Source: a virus
Reading direction: 5' to 3' (one strand)
DNA: 23,625 nucleotides
Virus record (IMG/VR): IMGVR_UViG_3300006802_000585
Coordinates: 1 to 23,625 of that record
The notes beneath the pieces are model-generated. The model was not told the DNA's origin. It searched no databases and worked only from the letters and a program-made list of their open reading frames with translations. Shown here piece by piece: positions 16,843-23,507 of this stretch. Numbering within the stretch: the first letter of the stretch is position 1; each line of letters opens with the position of its first letter. The position numbers and the translations under genes are program-made.

Positions 16843-17151
16843 TTAGTCTTTTGTGATGATTGCTAGCACATCTTCGTCATTTAGAAGAAGATACTCGCTG
16901 TCATCTACGTCTTTTACCGTCTTCCCTGCATACTTGGCGTAGTAGATCCTATCCCCTACCTCCGGCAGGGTAATTCCTGTTTTTTCCTTGGTAAAGTCCA
17001 AGAAGGCTGTATCCCCAAGGTCAAGAATCGTACCCTTTTCAACTGCCTGACGCTCCTTCTTAGGATCCACAGCGAGTACAATGCCACTTGCTGTCGTCAT
17101 TTCAGCCTCATCAGGCTTAACTAGTACTCTATGTAGCACAGGTTTAAGCAT
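16843..17151 (-). CDS. GroES-type co-chaperonin (102 aa)
   Basis: The product should cap a GroEL ring and help fold a virion protein, most likely the capsid subunit. The N-terminal LKPVLHRVLVKPDEAE matches the GroES start, residues 21-27 (ASGIVLA) keep the IVL tripeptide of the mobile loop that contacts GroEL, and the C-terminal half (EVGDRIYYAKYAGKTVKDVD, then EYLLLNDEDVLAII) matches the GroES barrel. Length (102) is close to the bacterial protein (about 97). No GroEL is encoded in the window, so it would work with the host ring. Its ATG at 17151 overlaps the upstream stop by one base, and it sits between portal and scaffold, as expected for a head-folding helper such as T4 gp31. Confidence 0.92.
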   Translation of the reverse strand: MLKPVLHRVLVKPDEAEMTTASGIVLAVDPKKERQAVEKGTILDLGDTAFLDFTKEKTGITLPEVGDRIYYAKYAGKTVKDVDDSEYLLLNDEDVLAIITKD

Positions 17152-17351
17152 TATTCGAAGTCCACTTTGAGAACTTCCTCGTAAGCCTTGATAAATCCCC
17201 GGTTATGGTTGTCATTTACCGGATCAATCCCCGCCGTATCAGCGAGAATGTCTTTCAAGTCTTGGATTCTCTCAGCACACAACTCAAAAAATGCTTCAGT
17301 CACCTTGTCCTGCTTCCATGTTGCAAAGTCTTCTTTGCTGATTGCCTTCAT
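17151..17351 (-). CDS. Small helical hypothetical protein between portal and GroES (66 aa)
   Basis: The sequence (MKAISKEDFATWKQDKVTEA, then FFELCAERIQDLKDIL, later NHNRGFIKAYEEVLKVDFE) is helical and charged, with no known enzymatic motif. A GGAGG site lies just before the ATG at 17351, 8 nt after the portal stop, and the gene ends in a TAATG overlap with the co-chaperonin gene. Small helical proteins at this place occur in many podovirus-like head modules, but the function is unknown to me. A role in head assembly is inferred from position only. Confidence 0.78.
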   Translation of the reverse strand: MKAISKEDFATWKQDKVTEAFFELCAERIQDLKDILADTAGIDPVNDNHNRGFIKAYEEVLKVDFE

Positions 17352-17359
17352 TTAGCCTC

Positions 17360-19399
17360 CTATTTAGGCTTCGCCTTCTGAACCGCCGCCTTCTGTGCGG
17401 CCTGTACCATCTGCTGCCGATGTTGCATTTCTTTATGCATCATCTTTTGCTGCGACCCCATCGCTTCAGCTTGGATTTTCTGTCCTGACTGCTGCTCTAG
17501 GGCTTTTGCCTTCAACATTCCCAAGATTTGTTCTTGTTGGATCTTTATCTTGGACTTCTCCGCTTCAGCTTGCATCTTCTGCTGAGACTCAGCGGCCCTG
17601 ATCTTCATCTTCCCCTGCTCATTCATGACCCGCATTTGTGATTCTTGTTGTTTGATCTGAGCTTCCGCCTTCATCCTCTCAGCCTCAGGATCAGGCTTCT
17701 GCTGCGGTTGCATGATGAGCTTCTCCGGGTTCGGGATCTCATACGCTTCCATGTACATCTGCGTGAACGCCATAGGATTCAGCGTACCCAACTGCAACAG
17801 CTTGCCGAGTTGCTCCACCTTCGCTTGCTTCTCCTGCTGAGAAACAGCAGCAGGATCAGCAGCAGGGATGATGTCGTCTTCCGGCCCTTGGAAGTCAGAC
17901 TGTTGAACCTGACCATCAAGGACACTAACCATAACCTGAGGATCCAGATACACCTTGTTCAGCCTGTAGAGCTTACGGAACTCGGCTTGCATTGAACGGA
18001 AGATCCGTTTGTAGACAGCCGTGAATACCTTCATCCCCTGCTCAATAGAGGCCTGAGTAGTAGTGGCCGGAGTGTTCTGTCCCGGCATCTTGCCAGTAAA
18101 AATCTCAGCTACCGAAGCCAATTCCTTGCCACTCTGCACAAGGAACGTCATCAACTCAAACAACACCTTTGACGGTTCCCGTGTTGGAAGAGGCATGATT
18201 CCATTCTTCAGGTCTTGCCCGGTAGCATTGACATGCTTCCATTCACCCGGAGTAAACCGGGTTTCTCCCAACCGCAATCTCAACCCCTTAGCCAAGAAAC
18301 CAGCCTGTAGAGTATGGAGAGAACCGCCGTCAATCAACTGGTTGATCAGCGTGTCAACGGCGTCGTTGATCGGGCCGAGCAGCCTACCAAACCCAATGTC
18401 GTAAAAGCCACCATCGGGGTTCGGCACGAATCCATACTTGGTGTAATACTGTTGCGGCTTGATCTTAAGAATCTCGTTATCCGAATTAAAAGAGACATCT
18501 TCTTTGGTAAACCGAGCCACAATGCGCAGCACCTTACGGCTGTTCTTCTCAATGGTTACGATGTACGGTTCTGCATAACCATCCTTATCCAGATCCAAAT
18601 AACAATGCTGTTCCAAGATCATGTACGGAGTAGTGGTATCCACCTTCTCCGGTTGATTAAGCTGTGACGGGTTAGTGCCTGTGTTCCCCGAGAGGTTATT
18701 CTCAAGAACAGGATCACCAAGATCACAATCATAGTACAACCCCGCAAGCACCTTCTCGCGGATCTTGCGTTTGTTCATGTAGCGAATCTCAGTAATCCGC
18801 TCCACATCGTCAAGGGACTTGGCCCAATAATTGACGATAAGTTCTTTCGGCATGACGAGGACTGAAACATTGCGTCCCAATTCGGGATCAAACAAAGTCT
18901 TCTTGAACATCGTGCCGACAATAGGCAGCGTGATCAGAAGCCTGTCATGCTCCTCTTCCCACTCCTCCATCTCGTCCATGATCTGCCAAGACATGAACTT
19001 GGAGACTCTGTGCGCTCGCGCAGCCTTCTCCCCCGTGGGATCATACCCTACTACTTTTGCCTTGACGATATTCCCATGTGCAGGAACCAACGAAGGATAT
19101 GCCCTAGCAGCAAACTGCATCGAAGCAGTAGCCAGCAGCGGGTACTTCACATTGGAAGCATTGGGCCACGGCCAAGACTTGACTGACGCAATCTGAATGG
19201 CAAGCTTAGTCCAATTGTCCAGAAGGGTATCGAATTCCATCCTGCTCTTGAGATCCAAGTCATACCCGTCATAGACGGTAGTACCGATCTCACCCAACTC
19301 CTCCTCGTCCAATTCCTCAGCGAGATTAACGCTATTCAGAATGGTATCGAGATCCAAGCCCTTTTCCTTGCTTTCCTCAGCCTTTGTTTCGTCGTCCAT
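17360..19399 (-). CDS. Portal protein (679 aa)
   Basis: This is the dodecameric gate at one head vertex, through which DNA is packaged and ejected. It directly follows the large terminase gene, has the expected length for podovirus portals with an extended C-terminus, and shows typical segments: SWPWPNASNVKYPLLATAS at 75-93, a clip/stem-like middle around residues 330-400 (GFGRLLGPINDAVDTLINQL) and TTTQASIEQGMKVFTAVYKR further on. The last ~115 residues are a Gln, Lys, Met and Ala-rich coiled coil (EAERMKAEAQIKQQESQMR and repeats), which may form the long barrel reaching into the head. AAAGGA precedes the ATG at 19399. No truncation is visible. Confidence 0.9.
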   Translation of the reverse strand: MDDETKAEESKEKGLDLDTILNSVNLAEELDEEELGEIGTTVYDGYDLDLKSRMEFDTLLDNWTKLAIQIASVKSWPWPNASNVKYPLLATASMQFAARAYPSLVPAHGNIVKAKVVGYDPTGEKAARAHRVSKFMSWQIMDEMEEWEEEHDRLLITLPIVGTMFKKTLFDPELGRNVSVLVMPKELIVNYWAKSLDDVERITEIRYMNKRKIREKVLAGLYYDCDLGDPVLENNLSGNTGTNPSQLNQPEKVDTTTPYMILEQHCYLDLDKDGYAEPYIVTIEKNSRKVLRIVARFTKEDVSFNSDNEILKIKPQQYYTKYGFVPNPDGGFYDIGFGRLLGPINDAVDTLINQLIDGGSLHTLQAGFLAKGLRLRLGETRFTPGEWKHVNATGQDLKNGIMPLPTREPSKVLFELMTFLVQSGKELASVAEIFTGKMPGQNTPATTTQASIEQGMKVFTAVYKRIFRSMQAEFRKLYRLNKVYLDPQVMVSVLDGQVQQSDFQGPEDDIIPAADPAAVSQQEKQAKVEQLGKLLQLGTLNPMAFTQMYMEAYEIPNPEKLIMQPQQKPDPEAERMKAEAQIKQQESQMRVMNEQGKMKIRAAESQQKMQAEAEKSKIKIQQEQILGMLKAKALEQQSGQKIQAEAMGSQQKMMHKEMQHRQQMVQAAQKAAVQKAKPK

Positions 19400-19407
19400 G
19401 AGATCCT

Positions 19408-20952
19408 TTAGTATCCAGTAGTAGCGTTTCGTCCCAAATCCAGCATACCAGACTGTATGATATCTTCTTCTTTTGCATCATCCACTACCTCTGCCTCAGT
19501 TCTACCCTCAGCCATTCTGTCGAGTAGTAGGCCCATATAGCTGGTAGCGTCTACACAGTCGTCGTGCTTCGATCTTGGAAACTGCATCATCTCTTCTTCA
19601 TACACGGGCCACCATTCCGCCCCGGTATTAAACTTGACCGCACCAGCCCGCATACGAGCTTGAATGGATCTTGCTCTAGTTACCTTATCAGATCTATAGG
19701 GACTCATGCCAATGATGTTGGGATATGAGTCCCTTTCCAACATCGCTTTATTGATGATTGGCCCAAGAGACTTGGTAATCATCATGTCTTCGATCCCGAA
19801 GGCCACAGGATTGTACGCTTTCTGCAACGCGAAAATGGTTTCTATGATAGCTATGGCATCCATTCTCTCTCGGATAAGGTGTTCAATGTAGAGGTGTCCC
19901 TCTGCATCCATACCGCCTACCAAGAACACGGAGAAGTCAGCCTTGTCTCTTTCCGAGATTGCCAAGTCCACCGTGATGTAATAGTTTTTCTCCTTTTTCA
20001 GATCCTCTTCCTTCATCGAAAGGAAGTCTCCCTTCTTGAAGAAGCGAATCGAGTCATCTACGGGGTTACAGAGATACTCACAAGAGTACACTTCTGGTAT
20101 CCCTTGAGCCGCAAAGTCAGCCCTAAGAGCCTCAAAGTCCTCCTTCCTCTTGCGCTCAGGCCAGAGGATGTGAGCAAAGTCCCTGCTATGCGCACGGTAC
20201 TTGGCGCTACGCCACATTCCGATCTTCTTCGGACTCCAAATCTTAAGAGGCGTAACGATAGTATCCCTGCTAGTCTCCTTGGGCATCAGAGACTCTAGGG
20301 GATCATCCATGTTCATCGGAGTACCGACGAACCTTACAATCCCATCCTCGCTCCTGCAAGGTAGCAACGAACCATATACCCACCTTCTAAGCTTGTCCCG
20401 CCTAGCCTTGTTCATGACCAGTTCTTCATTCATCAGGTCATCTATCAGGATCAGGTCTGGTCTTGAACCATCCCACAACAGGCCACGAAGCTTCTGCTCC
20501 GCACCCTTGGCTACTATCCTGAACTTCTTCCCATCCCTGAACTTCACTATGATGTCGGTTTCCGTATCTTTCTCAAAGTCCGGTTCCCCGTTCTCATCCA
20601 TAGCCAAGTCAAAGAGGCTATGAATCTCCTTGGAATCCATGATCATTTGTTTGATCTGGCCCAAGAAGAGGGAGGCCTGTGACTCGGTATCCGCGACAAT
20701 CAGGCCATACCTCCTATTACGGAATAGCATCGCTGTTAGCGTATAAACTACCGTAATCGTTGTAGACTTGCTATGCGCTCGTGGCGCACAGATAGCTACA
20801 AACTTATCGTCTGAAGTGCAGTACTCCCACCACTCCCTATGAAACCGTGTAAAGGGACTAGGGTTATCAAAGTACCTCACCAGACAGCTAGATGCAAATC
20901 CCTCAATCAGTTGTGCATCCAGCTTTACATAATCCTTCCTTCTAACGTCCAC
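19408..20952 (-). CDS. terL: Terminase large subunit, ATPase and nuclease (514 aa)
   Basis: The motor protein pumps DNA into the prohead and cuts it. The ATPase half shows a Walker A of the terminase type (APRAHSKST, residues 56-64), Walker B with catalytic acids (LILIDD, 167-172) and the coupling motif FVGTPMN (208-214). The RNase H-like nuclease half has the acidic triad candidates D329 (ITVDLAIS), E388 (FGIEDMM) and D464/D465/D468 (KHDDCVDA). All key residues are present and the length is normal. The best start is GTG at 20952, which overlaps the upstream stop by 11 nt and has AGGGAAAGG just before it. The gene order small terminase, HNH-like, large terminase, portal is typical of phages. 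Confidence 0.95.
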   Translation of the reverse strand: MDVRRKDYVKLDAQLIEGFASSCLVRYFDNPSPFTRFHREWWEYCTSDDKFVAICAPRAHSKSTTITVVYTLTAMLFRNRRYGLIVADTESQASLFLGQIKQMIMDSKEIHSLFDLAMDENGEPDFEKDTETDIIVKFRDGKKFRIVAKGAEQKLRGLLWDGSRPDLILIDDLMNEELVMNKARRDKLRRWVYGSLLPCRSEDGIVRFVGTPMNMDDPLESLMPKETSRDTIVTPLKIWSPKKIGMWRSAKYRAHSRDFAHILWPERKRKEDFEALRADFAAQGIPEVYSCEYLCNPVDDSIRFFKKGDFLSMKEEDLKKEKNYYITVDLAISERDKADFSVFLVGGMDAEGHLYIEHLIRERMDAIAIIETIFALQKAYNPVAFGIEDMMITKSLGPIINKAMLERDSYPNIIGMSPYRSDKVTRARSIQARMRAGAVKFNTGAEWWPVYEEEMMQFPRSKHDDCVDATSYMGLLLDRMAEGRTEAEVVDDAKEEDIIQSGMLDLGRNATTGY

Positions 20953-21250
20953 GCCTTTCCCTCTTCGAAGTCTCTGACCTCATCGCCCCTTTGCTGGTAC
21001 GAGAGAATGACCTATTAGCAGAGGGAGACTGCACGAACAGATTACCCAGATAGTTAGACCCACCCTTAGATACAGCCCTGCGGTGTCCAACATCTCCACG
21101 AATACTCTTGGGGGATACTCCACGACCCTTCGCCACAATAGCCCTAGCAGCGTTCCTGTGAGCGCGATCCTTTACCCGATTTGGTTTTCGCCTGTGTTCC
21201 CACTTAAGCTCCTTCCGGTAGTCCCTCTTGCCGTTCGTCATGTAGGGCAT
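20942..21250 (-). CDS. HNH-like endonuclease fold protein between terminase subunits (102 aa)
   Basis: The protein is very basic. Residues 53-80 read DVGHRRAVSKGG, SNYLGN and SANR, which fits an HNH core (H56, N66/N70, N79) without the zinc Cys pairs. The preceding segment (KDRAHRNAARAIVAKGRGVS) is the lead often seen in this small phage family. HNH proteins beside terminase genes are known to assist packaging in some phages. It overlaps the small terminase by 47 nt and the large terminase by 11 nt, so all three are likely co-translated. An AAAGG site lies before the ATG at 21250; ATG at 21241 is an alternative start. Catalytic activity is not certain. Confidence 0.78.
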   Translation of the reverse strand: MPYMTNGKRDYRKELKWEHRRKPNRVKDRAHRNAARAIVAKGRGVSPKSIRGDVGHRRAVSKGGSNYLGNLFVQSPSANRSFSRTSKGAMRSETSKRERRGR

Positions 21251-21785
21251 GGTCTATAACCTTTTCTTCCTTTTCCTTAGCCTTCACAAAAGCCTTGAAA
21301 CTGTCAGCCAAACGAGACAACTGCTTCTCAAGCCTAGCCGTATCCCCGATCTCCTCCTCCTGAGGAAGAGTCTCCTTCTCCAAAACTAGTCTCCGGTCAA
21401 GAAGCGTAGTTGCGATCTTATTAAGTGCAGCAGCAGATACGGGAACACGAGCAAGCTCACCACTACGAGGATTGTACACCCAATCCCCATCTGAAAGACG
21501 AGTTCTAATACCTTCAATAGCCTGATCCACCAACGAAGAAATCTTCGATGCAGTCTCATTGTTCTGCTCTGCCCGTAGTTGTTTTTCTAGTTCCTCCCAC
21601 CACGGGGAGCGACGCTTCCACGACCACAAAGTATTCAGAGGGATCTGGGTAATATCCCTAACCTTGGCCATCTTGCCCAAGGCAATCCAAGCAGCTACAG
21701 CTTCGTACCTCTTCTCGTCTGACCAGATACCCTGCTGGTCGGGTTCAGTCCTGAGGTGCTTACTCAAATCCTTACGATTGAACAT
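21204..21785 (-). CDS. terS: Terminase small subunit, DNA-binding (193 aa)
   Basis: The product probably recognises the packaging site and regulates the large subunit. A helix-turn-helix-like segment lies near residues 30-55 (ALGKMAKVRDITQIPLNTLW, then SWKRRSPWWEELEKQL), and the C-terminal part is helical with a charged tail (RLADSFKAFVKAKEKEEKVI), as in other small terminases. I chose ATG 21785 (MFNRKDLSK), which overlaps the upstream gene by 14 nt with AAGAGAG directly before it. The frame runs to 21863, but that extra part only mirrors the upstream gene and is hydrophobic in a way unlike this family. Location just before the HNH and large terminase genes supports the call. Confidence 0.82.
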   Translation of the reverse strand: MFNRKDLSKHLRTEPDQQGIWSDEKRYEAVAAWIALGKMAKVRDITQIPLNTLWSWKRRSPWWEELEKQLRAEQNNETASKISSLVDQAIEGIRTRLSDGDWVYNPRSGELARVPVSAAALNKIATTLLDRRLVLEKETLPQEEEIGDTARLEKQLSRLADSFKAFVKAKEKEEKVIDHALHDERQEGLPEGA

Positions 21786-22068
21786 CTCTCTTAAAAGCCT
21801 GTATTGGTATCTCAGCCAACCAGCCATTAGCCAGTAGAACGTACACGATCCCGGTATTCCCATTCACCATCCAACACCCTGTTTGGGTAGTACCCCCAAC
21901 CGAGGCTAGGGCTTGCTTCCACCCCGGAATGGTAAACGTTTTACACGCGTCTTCGATGACAGTCACCGAGGATCCATTGGCGTCCGAGGTGGAGTAACTA
22001 GCCTTCTCTTCCGCGACGACAGGAGCAGCTACTAAGACAGTAATGAGCGGAGCTAGGCGTAGCGACAT
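21772..22068 (-). CDS. Small exported protein of unknown function, first gene of the late operon (98 aa)
   Basis: The N-terminus MSLRLAPLITVLVAAPVVA is a clear signal peptide, with likely cleavage after residue 19 before EEKASYS. The mature part has two Cys (about residues 42 and 59, a possible disulphide), a Trp-rich stretch and a strand-like end (IVYVLLANGWLAEIPIQAF). A periplasmic or envelope location in a Gram-negative host is inferred. GGAG lies about 10 nt before the ATG at 22068. The gene overlaps the small terminase start by 14 nt, which is odd partnering for a secreted protein. Superinfection exclusion, lysis timing or surface change are guesses; I do not recognise the family. Confidence 0.75.
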   Translation of the reverse strand: MSLRLAPLITVLVAAPVVAEEKASYSTSDANGSSVTVIEDACKTFTIPGWKQALASVGGTTQTGCWMVNGNTGIVYVLLANGWLAEIPIQAFKRDVQS

Positions 22069-22320
22069 GAGAGTTGTTCTCCTTTATGTCACCTTTAGAC
22101 AACAAAACCAAAAGAAAGTTCCCTTAAAAGACAGATATTTACAAAGAAGTATTCTAAGTACTTGATTATTAAGTATTCTATAAACCTAATATATATATTA
22201 TAATTATATATCTTTTATTATATATATTTTTTTGTTTCAATTATATAGTATTTATTATAATAAGACTTTATTTTATTCCCCCTTATTTCAATGCCAACCT
22301 AGAGACTACAATAGTAAACC
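22069..22320 (-). promoter_or_regulatory. AT-rich leader upstream of the late operon, probable promoter region
   Basis: The stretch has no gene and is almost pure A/T between about 22180 and 22270, with many TATAAT-like words on the minus strand and one TTGAAA. The 10-bp word AAGTATTCTA occurs twice, at 22147-22156 and 22171-22180, and AAGTACTT (22156-22163) is a palindrome between them. No single promoter can be chosen, since -10-like words are too frequent. It is the only sizeable gap before the leftward late genes, so a late promoter here is likely by inference. Confidence 0.5.
22147..22180. repeat. Direct repeat pair AAGTATTCTA in the late leader
   Basis: Two identical 10-bp words, starts 24 bp apart, flank the palindrome AAGTACTT. 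Such spacing (just over two helical turns) would place bound proteins on nearly the same face of DNA, so an operator for a late activator is possible. The AT-rich setting makes chance repeats more likely. Confidence 0.4.
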
Positions 22321-22343
22321 CATCCCCTCCCCCCAAGGGGATG
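22321..22343. other. CATCCCC/GGGGATG hairpin at the edge of the C-rich block
   Basis: A 7-bp perfect stem with a 9-nt loop (TCCCCCCAA). No T-run follows in either direction that would make it a convincing terminator. It marks the junction between the AT-rich leader and the C-rich block. Confidence 0.45.
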
Positions 22344-22617
22344 ATCTGTAAGATCCTCCCATTACTCATACCATTTTAATCCCCCCCATTACTCAGAACG
22401 TTTTTAGGATTTCAAAAATCCAAAAAATTTTGTCATGGTGTCCATCATCTAAAGTCAATCTCTCTTTTTTCCCCCCACCCCCCTTCTTATGCCCTTAAAA
22501 CCCATCCTCCTGCCCTCCATACGCATCTCCTACCCCCACCATGTACTCCCCCACATGCCCTTACTCTGCGCATTGCCTTGCCCTGTTTCCTTTCGAATTT
22601 GGATTGGTCTTTAATTC
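22344..22617. other. Gene-free block with a C-rich, G-poor plus strand
   Basis: No gene is visible. In 22441-22560 the plus strand has about 58 C and only 6 G, with runs of six or seven C at about 22381 and 22471-22483. The minus strand therefore carries several G-runs close together and could form a G-quadruplex. The block lies between two oppositely directed transcription units. Confidence 0.7.
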
Positions 22618-22720
22618 TGCACCATTTTGGTGCATGATTGATTAGGTTAGTAACCACTCACATACTGATCAGATACTTACATCCTAGTCCAATCCACCAA
22701 ATCATGCACTATAATGCACT
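22618..22720. promoter_or_regulatory. Cluster of GTGCA/TGCAC sites with hairpin, possible operator
   Basis: TGCACCA-TTT-TGGTGCA is a perfect 7-bp hairpin at 22618-22634. The word GTGCATGATT at 22630-22639 is repeated in inverted orientation at 22700-22709 (AATCATGCAC), and TGCACT occurs twice around a TATAAT (22705-22720). Four GTGCA-type sites in about 100 bp suggest a protein-binding cluster such as an operator or origin iterons. No good -35 box is seen for the TATAAT, so a promoter is uncertain. Confidence 0.45.
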
Positions 22721-22848
22721 AGATCCAAAGGCAGTATGCCTCGCTGTTGCTATTAGGACTCCGCTCGACTCGCTAATGCGTAATTGAGTCCTCGCTGTCG
22801 CTCGGACTAGATAACGGGCGAGTCTCGGTGGCCCGTCATGCCCACGAT

Positions 22849-22866
22849 TGTCGCTCCGCGACAACT
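22849..22866 (+). repeat. 18-bp exact repeat, copy 1
   Basis: TGTCGCTCCGCGACAACT occurs here and again at 23219-23236, 370 bp away. The first 15 bases are a self-complementary hairpin with a TCC loop. No gene overlaps either copy. Confidence 0.85.
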
Positions 22867-23218
22867 GCATTCTAGTTCCTGCCTCGCATACTCGCACTCG
22901 CTCGCCAACTACGCTCGCTCGTAAACGCTGCGTGTGCGAGTCAGTTAGCGTTCGCTTCGCTCACTATCTTAGGGCATGACTACCCGCTCAGGCCGCTAGG
23001 GCCGACTTATGAACTGCTCCGACAGGATTATGTTACATCCCTCGCAATGCGCCTATGTCAAGGCTACGGCCTCGCTGCGCCCTTTAGAGCAAGAAGCACG
23101 ATCCTCGCTTCGCTCGGATAAACATCTCATTCAGACATTACTAATAAGGTCGGTCATTCATCGGGCCATAGCGCGGGGCGCAGTCTACGGCCTCGGCCCT
23201 CTATTCAGACCCAAAGGA

Positions 23219-23236
23219 TGTCGCTCCGCGACAACT
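23219..23236 (+). repeat. 18-bp exact repeat, copy 2
   Basis: This is the second identical copy of the 18-bp word at 22849-22866, in the same orientation. Copy 1 has one extra stem pair on its outside, which this copy lacks. Confidence 0.85.
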
Positions 23237-23256
23237 ACTGAATCGCTACGCTCGAT

Positions 23257-23398
23257 AACTTAGATATGTTATCCTATCAATCCGCGATTCAAGTTAGTCT
23301 AGAGGGCAACCTTGAGCATAGCGCATTGCTGCGGTGTCTCCGTTCCTTGTCGTCGCAATCATAAGTCCAATGCAAATACTTCAGACAGGAGAACAAGA
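23257..23398 (+). other. Leader of the rightward transcript, no gene seen
   Basis: I see no gene and no confident promoter here. The stretch ends in the AGGAG ribosome site of the 35-residue membrane protein. A TTGAGC word near 23311 lacks a matching -10 box. Confidence 0.4.
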
Positions 23399-23506
23399 AT
23401 GGAAACACTTGAAAATATCTTAGGAGTGCTACTCATGGCTTTCCTAGGCTTGGTAGCGTTAATGGCTGTTATCCTCTTCTTCCGTGAAATAACCGGAGGC
23501 ATCTGA
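23399..23506 (+). CDS. Tiny single-span membrane protein (35 aa)
   Basis: The frame reads METLENILGVLLMAFLGLVA, then LMAVILFFREITGGI. One hydrophobic helix covers about residues 8-27, with an acidic N-terminus and a charged C-terminal end. AGGAG lies 7 nt before the ATG at 23399, at good spacing. The frame is open upstream to 23312, but that part has no ribosome site and a very different composition. It is the first gene on the plus strand after the long intergenic zone and is followed directly by another tiny membrane gene. Function is unknown; host membrane interference or lysis control are possibilities. Confidence 0.72.
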   Translation: METLENILGVLLMAFLGLVALMAVILFFREITGGI

Positions 23507-23507
23507 G

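Larger units (their letters stand above)
22752..23256. repeat. Array of short hairpins with TCGCTnCGCTC-type core and variable flanks
   Basis: Inverted repeats lie at 22752-22777 (ATTAG/CTAAT), 22787-22808 (AGTCC/GGACT), 22814-22836 (ACGGGC/GCCCGT), 22848-22864 (TTGTCGC/GCGACAA), 22890-22941 (ACTCGCAC/GTGCGAGT), 22947-22961 (AGCG/CGCT), 23101-23119 (ATCC/GGAT), 23219-23233 (TGTCGC/GCGACA) and 23242-23256 (ATCG/CGAT). Several enclose the same core, TCGCT(G/T)TCGCTC or close forms, while the stems differ. The zone holds no convincing gene. Confidence 0.7.

Noticed and set aside
21786-21863. N-terminal extension of the small terminase to 219 residues
   Set aside because: It mirrors the end of the exported-protein gene and adds a hydrophobic stretch foreign to small terminases; ATG 21785 is favoured.
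22709-22897. 62-codon minus-strand frame in the hairpin array
   Set aside because: Same reasoning: it overlaps the repeats, has no ribosome site and no recognisable content.
22752-23256. CRISPR array
   Set aside because: The repeats are short, not evenly spaced and not identical in length; there are no regular spacers and no cas genes.
23009-23263. 84-codon plus-strand frame in the hairpin array
   Set aside because: No ribosome site, and the frame runs through several inverted repeats with an odd, repeat-driven composition. I treat it as non-coding.
22069-23398. tRNA genes in the long gap
   Set aside because: No acceptor stem with a matching T-loop GTTCRANNC and anticodon arm could be assembled by eye on either strand.
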